From contig JAGOJY010000017.1 of the NCBI GenBank assembly GCA_017994815.1, forward strand, positions 23,384 to 87,383: 64,000 bases of DNA, written 5' to 3'. The translations under genes were made by a program, and so were the position numbers. The notes below the pieces were generated by a model. The model worked only from the letters and a program-made list of their open reading frames with translations, searched no databases and was not told the DNA's origin. The first letter of the stretch is position 1. Each line of letters starts with the position of its first letter. Shown one piece after another: positions 1-7,553 of this stretch. This DNA is from Acidobacteriota bacterium. Its GTDB lineage: Bacteria; Acidobacteriota; Polarisedimenticolia; J045.

Positions 1-1
1 C

Positions 2-1801
2 CTGAAGATCCGCGACTTCAACGGGCTGGTCGACAACATCTTCGGCGACGACGCGGGGATGGGCCGCATCGGCGGCAAGGCCGCCGGCATGATCCTCGCC
101 CACCGCATCCTCGAGCGCGCACGGCAGGAGGACCCGACCGCCCCCAGGGTGCCGGTGACCGTGCCGGAGTCGTACTTCCTGCGCTCGGACGTGATCGAGC
201 AGTTCCTCGAGCACAACGACCTCAAGGAATTGCAGAGCCAGAAGTACAAGCCGCTCGACGTGATCCGGCAGGAGTACCCGGTCATCCTCAAGCTGTTCAA
301 GAACGCGCAGTTCCCGCCGGCGGTCGTCCCGCGACTGCGTTCGCTGCTCGAGCGCGTCGGGACGCACCCATTGATCGTGCGCTCGTCCAGCCTGCTGGAG
401 GACCGCTTCGGCGCGACCTTCGCCGGGAAGTACCGCAGCATCTTCGTGCCCAACCAGGGCCCGCTCGAAAAGCGCCTGAGCGAGCTGACCGGGGCGATCG
501 CCGAGGTGTACGCCAGCATCATGCACCCCGACCCGATCAGCTATCGCCGCCGGCACAACCTGATCGACTACGACGACGCGATGGCGGTGTTGATCCAGAA
601 GGTCGTCGGCCAGCGCTACGGGAAGTACTTCTTCCCGCTCTGGGCCGGGGTCGCGTTCTCGCGCAACGAGTTCCGCTGGTCGCCGCGCATCCAGCGCTCC
701 GACGGGCTGGCGCGGATCGTGCTGGGCATCGGCACGCGCGCGGTGGACCGCGTCGCCAGCGATTACCCGCGCATGATCGCGCTCGGGATGCCGACGCTGC
801 GGCCGGTGGCGAGCAAGGAGGAAATCCGCCGCTACTCGCAGCGCTACGTGGACGTCATCAACCTGGAGACGAACTCGTTCGAGACGCTGCCGCTGCACGA
901 GGTCCTGGGCGGCGAGCAGCTTCCGGGCGTGCACCACGCGGTCTCGGTGCTGGTGGACGGCGAGCTGCGCGGGCCGACCGGCACGCGGGTCGGGCTGCCC
1001 AGCGGCGAACGGGTCGTCACCTTCGACTACTTCGTCCGCGAAACGCCGTACCCCGAGTTCCTGCGCTGGATGGTCCAGCTCCTGGAAAAGACCTACGGCT
1101 GCCCGATGGACGTCGAATTCGCGTTCGACGGCCAGTCGTTCTACCTGCTGCAGTGCCGGCCGCAGGCGTGGAATCGCGACGAGATCGCCGTCCGCGTGCC
1201 CGCGGGCGTGGCGGCCGACAGCCGGGTGTTCAGCGCCACCCGCAACATCACCACCGGCTCGGTGCACGGCATCGAGTACGTGGTGCTGATCGACCCGCGC
1301 GACTACGCCCACCTCGGGCCGGATCGCCGGCAGGAGATCGCCGGCGCCGTGCGACTCCTGAACGACCGGCTGCGCGGCCGCGCGTTCATCCTGATGGGGC
1401 CGGGGCGCTGGGGCTCGAACGACTCGCGGCTCGGCATCCGCGCCGGGTACGCCGACATCAACAACGCCGCGATGCTGATCGAGATCGCGCGCGCCAAGGG
1501 CGACCACGTGCCGGAGGTCTCGTTCGGGACCCACTTCTTCCAGGACCTCGTCGAATCGAAGATCCGCTACCTCGCGCTGTACCCCGACACGACCAGCGAC
1601 GAGTTCAACGAGCGCTTCCTGCACGGCTCGCCCAACGTCCTCCCGGAGCTGAGCCCGGAGCTCGGCGCTTTGGCCGGCGTCGTGCGCGTGGTCGACGTGC
1701 GCCGCGCTTCCGGCGGGATGCTGCTCAACGTGGACATGGACGGCGACAACCAGCTGGCGCTGGGTTACCTCGCACCGCCCGGGAAGCCGGACGGCGACTG
1801 A
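2..1801 (+). CDS. PEP/pyruvate-binding (PPDK-N type) protein, 5' truncated
   Basis: The reading frame is open to the left edge of the window, so the start lies outside; 599 residues are visible. The Met at base 59 is internal, because the codons before it encode a continuous sequence matching the family. The visible part is a pyruvate phosphate dikinase N-terminal-like, ATP-grasp type PEP/pyruvate-binding domain. It has a GGKAAGM motif near its start, the RSSSLLED...FAGKY stretch, and a DVEFAFDG...LLQCRPQ motif near visible residue 380. The last 200 residues carry a GPGRWGS motif and show no phosphohistidine or PEP-utilising domain, so this is probably not a complete PPDK or PEP synthase. In related proteins other domains can precede this region. 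The exact reaction cannot be given. The next gene starts 3 bases downstream, which suggests co-transcription. Confidence 0.75.
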   Translation: MKIRDFNGLVDNIFGDDAGMGRIGGKAAGMILAHRILERARQEDPTAPRVPVTVPESYFLRSDVIEQFLEHNDLKELQSQKYKPLDVIRQEYPVILKLFKNAQFPPAVVPRLRSLLERVGTHPLIVRSSSLLEDRFGATFAGKYRSIFVPNQGPLEKRLSELTGAIAEVYASIMHPDPISYRRRHNLIDYDDAMAVLIQKVVGQRYGKYFFPLWAGVAFSRNEFRWSPRIQRSDGLARIVLGIGTRAVDRVASDYPRMIALGMPTLRPVASKEEIRRYSQRYVDVINLETNSFETLPLHEVLGGEQLPGVHHAVSVLVDGELRGPTGTRVGLPSGERVVTFDYFVRETPYPEFLRWMVQLLEKTYGCPMDVEFAFDGQSFYLLQCRPQAWNRDEIAVRVPAGVAADSRVFSATRNITTGSVHGIEYVVLIDPRDYAHLGPDRRQEIAGAVRLLNDRLRGRAFILMGPGRWGSNDSRLGIRAGYADINNAAMLIEIARAKGDHVPEVSFGTHFFQDLVESKIRYLALYPDTTSDEFNERFLHGSPNVLPELSPELGALAGVVRVVDVRRASGGMLLNVDMDGDNQLALGYLAPPGKPDGD

Positions 1802-1804
1802 GCC

Positions 1805-2941
1805 GTGTTCCTCGCCGACCAGGACCTGACACCCAACCGCATCGAAACGGCGCGGCGCCGCGCCGCCGCGGCCGGCGAGCTCGTGGACCTGACCAGCAGC
1901 AACCCGACGCAGCAGGGCCTGCTCTTCCCCGCCGAGATCCTGCGCGACGCCGCCGCGCCGTACTGGGACGCGCGGCGCTACGAGCCCGACCCGCGCGGGT
2001 TGCCGGCGGCGCGCGACGCGATCGCGCGCTACTACGCCGGGCGCACCCCGGCCCTCCCGCTGTCGGCCGACGACGTGTTCATCACCGCCAGCACGAGCGA
2101 GGCCTACGGCGAGCTGTTCGCGCTGTTGACCCGGCCGGGCGACAACGTCCTCGCGCCCGACGTCACCTACCCGCTGTTCGACCACCTGGCCGAGATCCAC
2201 GAGGTCGAGCTGCGCCCCTACGCGCTCGACGAAAGCGCGGGCTGGCAGCCCGATCCCGCGACGCTCCTGCGGGCCGCCGACGCGCGCACGCGCGCGGTGC
2301 TGCTGGTCTCGCCGCACAACCCGACCGGCGCCGTCGTCGGCGCGCGCAGCGAGGCGCTGTCGCGACTCGGCCTGCCGCTGATCTGCGACGAGGTCTTCGC
2401 CGAGTTCCCGTTCCGGGTCGAGCACGTCCCGCCGCTCGGCGCGCTGCACCCGGAGCTGACGGTGTTCCACCTCAACGGCATCTCCAAGATGTTCGCGCTG
2501 CCGGACCTCAAGCTCGGCTGGATCGCGTTGACCGGGCCGGGCCGCGCGGCGATCGCGCCGCGGCTGGAGATCCTCAATGACACGCTGCTCGGCGCGAACT
2601 CGCTGGTGCAGTCGATGCTGCCGGCGCTGTTCGAGCGCGGGCGCCCGTTCCTCGAGCACATGCGCGACCGCGTGCGGCACTCGATCGGTTCGGCGCTGCG
2701 GCAACTCGGCGCGGACGGCCGCGTGAGCGCCGTCGCGCCCGACGGCGGGTACTACCTGTTCCCCGCCATCGCGGGCTGGGACGACGACGAGCAACTGGTC
2801 CTGCACCTCTTGCAGCACGGCGTCTTCGTGCACCCGGGCTATTTTTACGGTTGCGAGCACGGCACGCGGATCATGCTCTCCTGCCTGACGCCGCCGGAGA
2901 CGCTGTCCGCGGGGCTTTCGCGGCTCCTCGCCGCGCTCTGA
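1805..2941 (+). CDS. PLP-dependent class I/II aminotransferase
   Basis: A 378-residue fold-type I aminotransferase, the usual length for the family. Visible landmarks are the substrate loop LTSSNPTQQG near residue 30, SPHNPTG near 168, the cofactor-binding CDEVFAEFPF near 195, and the Schiff-base lysine in NGISKMFALPDLKLGWI near 222. It transfers an amino group between an amino acid and a 2-oxo acid in the cytoplasm; the substrate cannot be read from sequence. The GTG start lies 3 bases after the preceding stop, so translation is probably coupled to the PEP-binding protein. Aromatic aminotransferase activity would supply the missing step between PhhA and HppD encoded at 40-42 kb, but nothing here links them directly. 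Confidence 0.85.
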   Translation: MFLADQDLTPNRIETARRRAAAAGELVDLTSSNPTQQGLLFPAEILRDAAAPYWDARRYEPDPRGLPAARDAIARYYAGRTPALPLSADDVFITASTSEAYGELFALLTRPGDNVLAPDVTYPLFDHLAEIHEVELRPYALDESAGWQPDPATLLRAADARTRAVLLVSPHNPTGAVVGARSEALSRLGLPLICDEVFAEFPFRVEHVPPLGALHPELTVFHLNGISKMFALPDLKLGWIALTGPGRAAIAPRLEILNDTLLGANSLVQSMLPALFERGRPFLEHMRDRVRHSIGSALRQLGADGRVSAVAPDGGYYLFPAIAGWDDDEQLVLHLLQHGVFVHPGYFYGCEHGTRIMLSCLTPPETLSAGLSRLLAAL

Positions 2942-2969
2942 ACTCGTTTCGACGTACATTCCGGCCACG

Positions 2970-5690
2970 ATGCGGCCCCGCTGGTTTCTCCTCTGCTGCG
3001 CGTTCGCGGTCCTGCTCGCGCCCGGCGCGCGGGCGCAGGAGCTGTGCGACGGCCGCGACGACGACGGCGACGGCACGCTGGATGCGGGTTGCCCATCGAG
3101 TTGCGCCGATCCGCGCGCGCTGGCCGCGGAGGTCGCGATCAGCCCGCCCGACCGCGCGACGACGCTGGGCCGCGACCGCGCGCTGACCTGGGACGGGCAC
3201 GGCTTCGGCGCTGTCTTTTCCCAGGCGGTCGGCAGCAACACGCAGATCCGGTTCCGCAGGCTCGACCCCGGCGGCGTCCCGCTCGCGCCGCCGCTGCCCG
3301 TGTCCGCCGTGGCCTACGGCGAGGTGGACGCGGTGATCGACTGGTCCGGGAGCGGCTACGGGATCGCCTGGGCCGAGGAGGACTTCGGCCTGCCGCGCAT
3401 GATGTTCGCCTTCGTGGACGCCGCGGGCCAGCTCGCGGCGGGCCCCGTCCCGGTGGGCTCGCCCGAAGACGAGGGGCAGCGGCCGTCGATCGGCTGGGAC
3501 GGTGAAGCGTTCGTGATCGCGTGGAGCAGCTACAACACGACCATCCAGGCCCGGCGCGTGAGTCCCGGCGGCGTGCTCCTCGGCGACGAAACGTGCATCT
3601 CGTGCGCCGCGCCGGCCGGCGCGGACGAGGTCGCGGTCGCCGTCGCGCCGGGCCAGGTCGGCTACGCGTGGGCCGACGGGCACGGCGTCGTGCGCCTCGG
3701 GCGCAGCGACGCGCTCGGCCAGCCGGTCGGCGCGCCGGCCCCGCTGAACAGCGGCAACACCGCCGCGCAGCCGGCGCTGGCGTGGGGCGCGGCCGAGTGG
3801 CTCGCCGCGTGGCACGACCGGCGCACCGGCGTCGAGGCGATCTACATCCGCCGCATCGGCCCCGACGGAACCCCGCTCGGCACCGAGCAGCGCATCGACG
3901 GGGCGGAGAGCTACGCCAGCCAGCCGTCCCTGGCGTGGACCGGGACCGAGTACATCGTCGCCTGGGTCGGCGGCACGTCGGGCGCGCTCGGCCTGCGCCT
4001 GCGCCGGCTCGACGCGCAGGGCGTCCCGCTCGCGCCGGTGGTGCCGCTGGCGGTCCCGAGCCAGCCCGGCTTCCCCGATTTCCGCGCCAGCCTGGCCTGG
4101 ACCGGCTCGCGGCCGGCGCTCCTGCGCGACGAACAGTCGCTCGTGGCGCAGCGGCCGATCCGCGCCTGGGCCCTGGAGTGCTGCGCCGACGCCGATGGCG
4201 ACGGCGTGAACGCGTGCGACGGTGACGCCGACGACGGCGACGCCTTGGCGTACCCGGGCGCCGCCGAGCGCTGCAACGGCCGCGACGACGATCTCGACGG
4301 GAGCATGGACGAGGGGTGCGACCGCTCGTGCGTCGCGCCGCCACTCGTCGGCCTGGAGACGCGCGGCGCGCAGGACGACGAATCGGTCGGGCTCGCCATC
4401 GGCGGCGAGCCGGTCCGCGCCTGTCTCGCCCGCGCGGCCGACGGGCCGGGAACACGGCTCGCGCTCGAGCGCGGCGGACCTCCGTGGTCGCTCGACCTGC
4501 TCGAGCAGGATCCCGCGCCCAGCGGGCAACCCGCCGTCGCGTGGACCGGCGCCGGCGCCGCGGTGCTGTTCACCGACCACCGCAGCGGCGCGCCGCGGCT
4601 GCGCTTCTCCGCGCGCGCCGAGGACGGTGCGCCGATCGCGCTCGACCTGCCGCTCGAGGCGCTGGCGTCGAACGTCGCGCCGGCGGGGCTGGCCTGGAGC
4701 GGGCGGCGCCTGGCGGCCGCGTGGCTCACCGGCGAGCCGCCCGCGCCGCGCACCGGGCTGCTCACCGACGCCGGCGCGCCGCTCGGCGACGGGCTCGACC
4801 TCGGCCCCGCGGCGGCCGGCACGTCGGCGCCCTCGATCGCGGTGGCGCCGGACGAGGGTGGCGGCACGGTGGTCGCGTGGATCGAGGCGGACGGCGCGGT
4901 GCGGCTCGAGCGCCGCGACGACGGCGGCGGCCGCCGCGGCGCGCGGGTCACCGTCGCGGCGCCAGGGCCGGCGCGCGCGGACATCGCCGTCGTCGCCGCG
5001 AACGGCGCGCACCTCGTGACGTGGAGCGGCGCCGCGGGCGCCGAACGCGCGGTCGTGCGGCGCGACGGGACGATCGCCGCGCCGCCGGCGACGCTGCCGG
5101 GCATCTTCCCGGCGGGTCCGCTGGCGCTCGCCTACACGGGCGAGGAGGTCACGGCGGTCTACGTCGCGCTGGACTCGGGAGGCACGCGGCTCTACCGCAC
5201 GCGGATCGACGCGCAGGGCCAGCTCCTCTGCCCCGGCGTGCCGGTCGGCGACGACCGTCCCGCCGGCGCGCCGCGCGCCGCCTGGGACGGGACCGGCGTG
5301 CGCCTCGCTTGGACCCGCGCTTCGGGCTCGACGCGCGAGGTGCGCACGGCGCGGCTGGACTGCGCCGCCGCGCCGGTGCCGGGGCGGGTCACGGGCCTGC
5401 ACTTCAGGTCGAAGGACGAGATCGCGTGGTCGGCAACGGAAGCGAGCGCCTACGACGTCGTCTCAGGCGACCCGCGCCTGCTCGCGGCCGGCTACGCCGT
5501 GGCGATCGACGCCTGCGAGGCGTCGCGCACGACGCAGACCACGGTCACGCTGCCCGCCCGCGGCACGCCGCGCTTCTGGCTGGTGCGCGCGGTCCTCGGC
5601 GACACGCGCGGCAGCTACGACGAGGACGGCCGCGGACAACTCGCACCGCGCGACGACGCGATCGCCCTCGCGCCCGCCACCTGCCCCTGA
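2970..5690 (+). CDS. Secreted MopE-like protein with repeated W-x-G beta units
   Basis: A 906-residue protein with a clear signal peptide (MRPRWFLLCCAFAVLL...ARA|Q) and no later membrane segment, so it is exported. Two cysteine/aspartate-rich MopE-type metal-binding motifs are visible: CDGRDDDGDGTLDAGC just after the signal peptide, and a longer one near residues 404-450 with DADGDGVNACDGD and CNGRDDDLDGSMDEGC. Between and after them are repeats of the form W-x-G-x-x-(Y/F)-x-(I/V)-A-W, for example WDGEAFVIAW and WTGTEYIVAW, which suggest a beta-propeller or stacked beta-sheet. MopE binds copper in methanotrophs, but similar Asp-rich motifs elsewhere are thought to bind calcium. The function is unknown. 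The C-terminal 80 residues resemble a fibronectin-like cap. Confidence 0.7.
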   Translation: MRPRWFLLCCAFAVLLAPGARAQELCDGRDDDGDGTLDAGCPSSCADPRALAAEVAISPPDRATTLGRDRALTWDGHGFGAVFSQAVGSNTQIRFRRLDPGGVPLAPPLPVSAVAYGEVDAVIDWSGSGYGIAWAEEDFGLPRMMFAFVDAAGQLAAGPVPVGSPEDEGQRPSIGWDGEAFVIAWSSYNTTIQARRVSPGGVLLGDETCISCAAPAGADEVAVAVAPGQVGYAWADGHGVVRLGRSDALGQPVGAPAPLNSGNTAAQPALAWGAAEWLAAWHDRRTGVEAIYIRRIGPDGTPLGTEQRIDGAESYASQPSLAWTGTEYIVAWVGGTSGALGLRLRRLDAQGVPLAPVVPLAVPSQPGFPDFRASLAWTGSRPALLRDEQSLVAQRPIRAWALECCADADGDGVNACDGDADDGDALAYPGAAERCNGRDDDLDGSMDEGCDRSCVAPPLVGLETRGAQDDESVGLAIGGEPVRACLARAADGPGTRLALERGGPPWSLDLLEQDPAPSGQPAVAWTGAGAAVLFTDHRSGAPRLRFSARAEDGAPIALDLPLEALASNVAPAGLAWSGRRLAAAWLTGEPPAPRTGLLTDAGAPLGDGLDLGPAAAGTSAPSIAVAPDEGGGTVVAWIEADGAVRLERRDDGGGRRGARVTVAAPGPARADIAVVAANGAHLVTWSGAAGAERAVVRRDGTIAAPPATLPGIFPAGPLALAYTGEEVTAVYVALDSGGTRLYRTRIDAQGQLLCPGVPVGDDRPAGAPRAAWDGTGVRLAWTRASGSTREVRTARLDCAAAPVPGRVTGLHFRSKDEIAWSATEASAYDVVSGDPRLLAAGYAVAIDACEASRTTQTTVTLPARGTPRFWLVRAVLGDTRGSYDEDGRGQLAPRDDAIALAPATCP

Positions 5691-5691
5691 G

Positions 5692-5714
5692 GGGACAAGT
5701 CGCACACCTGTCCC
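5692..5714. terminator. Hairpin between convergent genes
   Basis: GGGACA (5692-5697) pairs with TGTCCC (5709-5714) around an 11-base loop, directly after the stop of the MopE-like gene and before the end of ccsA on the other strand. There is no T-run, so a terminator role rests on position only. Confidence 0.35.
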
Positions 5715-5765
5715 TTCGTCGCTTCGCACACCGTGCGTTCGCGCGGTCAAACCGCGCGGCGGATC

Positions 5766-7553
5766 CTACGCGTAGCTGTGCAGGCCGACGATGACGAAGT
5801 TGACGGCGATCCAGTTGAAGAGCATCACCGCGCAGCCGATCACCGCGAGGATCGCGGTCCACAGCGCCTTGTCCTTCACCTTCAGCCGCACGTGGACGAG
5901 GATCAGGAACACGATCCAGGTGTTCAGCGCGAACACCTCCTTCGGGTCCCAGCCCCACGGCCGGCCCCACGACACGTCGGCCCACACCGCCCCGAGGAGC
6001 GTTCCGACCCACAGCGTCACGAACGCGACCTCGAGGAAGATCATCGTCGCGCCGTCGAGCGCGCGCGCCAGACCGGTGCGCTCGATGCCGCCGGGGGCCA
6101 CGCCGCGGCCGAGGATGATCGAGCCGGCGCCGCCCCGCACCGCCCCGACCCCGCCGGCGCCGGCCCACGCCGCCTCGAGCCGCGGCGAGGCGACCAGCGC
6201 GTTCGCCGCGCGCAGCACGAGGTACAGCGCCGCCGTGACCGAGGCGAAGAAGATCAGCGCGTAGGACGAGATGACCATGTTGGTGTGGATGTAGAGCCAG
6301 ATCGTCCGGTCGAGGACCGGCATCACCGTCCCGATGTCCGAGCTGACGGTCACCGGCATGAAGTGCCCGACCATCAGGCCGAACATGGCGTAGACCGAAG
6401 CCGCCAGCGCCGGCAGGTTCTTCACCGGCCAGCGGCGCAGCACCAGCTCCAGCACGATCGCCACCAGCCCGCCGAACCAGGCCGAGGCGGTAATCGCCTC
6501 GAACATGTTGGCGTTCGGGATGCGCCCGGCGAGCCACCAGCGCAGGGCGATCGAGAACGTCTGCAGTGCGAAGCCGGCCACGAACAGCGCCAGCCCGACC
6601 TTGCGCGCCCAGCCGAAGCCGAAGACCGCGGCCATCAGCAGCGGCGGCACGGCGAAGAAGTAGACCAGCCAGGTCAGCGTCAGCTTGTTGTACTTGTAGT
6701 ACCAGTGCTCCCACTCCAGGCGCGAGTGCGACGGGTAGAGCTTCGGTTCCACCAGCGTGAACGAGCGCGCCAGCGTGTTGAGCGCGAGGCTGGCCGCCTT
6801 GGCGTCCTGGAAACGCCAGGCGCTGGCCAGCTCGTTCCAGGCCCGCGCGATCGCCTGCTGCGGATCGACCGGCGGGGCCCCCGCGCTGGCCGGGTGAACG
6901 AACGGACCGCCGACCTCGTGCGCGTGCCGCAGTTCGTGCACCGAGAGCCACGGGTCGAGTTCGCTGCCGCCGCGGGGCGGCACCGCGCGCCACAGGCTCT
7001 CCAGGACGCCGGCGTCCGACAGGTTGCGCGCGGCCTCGATGGCGTCGACTTCCTTGCTGGTCCGCATGACGTCGCGCTGCATCGCCGCGAGCACGCCGCG
7101 CACCGCCGGGTGGTCGAGGAACATCTGCGAGACCAGCCCCGTGCGCGAGATCCGCTCCAGCTCGCCCTCGCTGATCACGCCCGCGCGCTGCGCGGGCGGA
7201 ACGACGCTGCGCACCGACTGGATGAGCTGCGCGCGCACCGCCGGCTTGCGCAGCAGGATCACGTTCGAGCCGGCGTAGTGCTCGGGCACCAGCATCATGT
7301 CGAGGTACACGAGCACCGGGTCGAGCCCGCCGCCCGTCAGCTTCGCGTTGACGTACTTGAGCTTCTCGCGCGCGAGGGAGTCGAAGGTCTTGACCCGGCC
7401 GTCCTCCTGGACCGCGCTCAGCCGGATCGCCTCGAGGTCGACCGCGTCGCTGAACGCCTTGCCCACGGACAACTGGACCTCGTCGGCGGCATGCGCCGGC
7501 AGCGCCAGCGCGGCCAGCACGAGGAGCAGGACCACGATCGTCGACTTACGCAC
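5766..7553 (-). CDS. ccsA: Cytochrome c maturation protein CcsA (ResC), large periplasmic extension
   Basis: A 595-residue membrane protein. The last ~340 residues are the CcsA/CcmC-family haem-handling domain with many transmembrane segments and the haem-binding tryptophan-rich WGRPWGWDPKEVF motif near residue 540. With ResB it forms the System II synthase that attaches haem to apocytochromes c on the outer face of the inner membrane. The first ~255 residues are unusual: a signal peptide (residues 1-23) and a long soluble periplasmic domain beginning with a VQEDGRVKTFDSLARE motif. Similar extensions are known in large CcsA proteins of several non-proteobacterial phyla. The start is GTG with GGAGGG upstream, and the gene overlaps resB by 8 bases. 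Confidence 0.88.
   Translation of the reverse strand: MRKSTIVVLLLVLAALALPAHAADEVQLSVGKAFSDAVDLEAIRLSAVQEDGRVKTFDSLAREKLKYVNAKLTGGGLDPVLVYLDMMLVPEHYAGSNVILLRKPAVRAQLIQSVRSVVPPAQRAGVISEGELERISRTGLVSQMFLDHPAVRGVLAAMQRDVMRTSKEVDAIEAARNLSDAGVLESLWRAVPPRGGSELDPWLSVHELRHAHEVGGPFVHPASAGAPPVDPQQAIARAWNELASAWRFQDAKAASLALNTLARSFTLVEPKLYPSHSRLEWEHWYYKYNKLTLTWLVYFFAVPPLLMAAVFGFGWARKVGLALFVAGFALQTFSIALRWWLAGRIPNANMFEAITASAWFGGLVAIVLELVLRRWPVKNLPALAASVYAMFGLMVGHFMPVTVSSDIGTVMPVLDRTIWLYIHTNMVISSYALIFFASVTAALYLVLRAANALVASPRLEAAWAGAGGVGAVRGGAGSIILGRGVAPGGIERTGLARALDGATMIFLEVAFVTLWVGTLLGAVWADVSWGRPWGWDPKEVFALNTWIVFLILVHVRLKVKDKALWTAILAVIGCAVMLFNWIAVNFVIVGLHSYA

Noticed and set aside
2871..5402. A long open frame on the minus strand opposite the MopE-like gene
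   Set aside because: It is Arg/Ala/Pro-rich with no recognisable motif and lies opposite a clear gene. High G+C content opens such frames.
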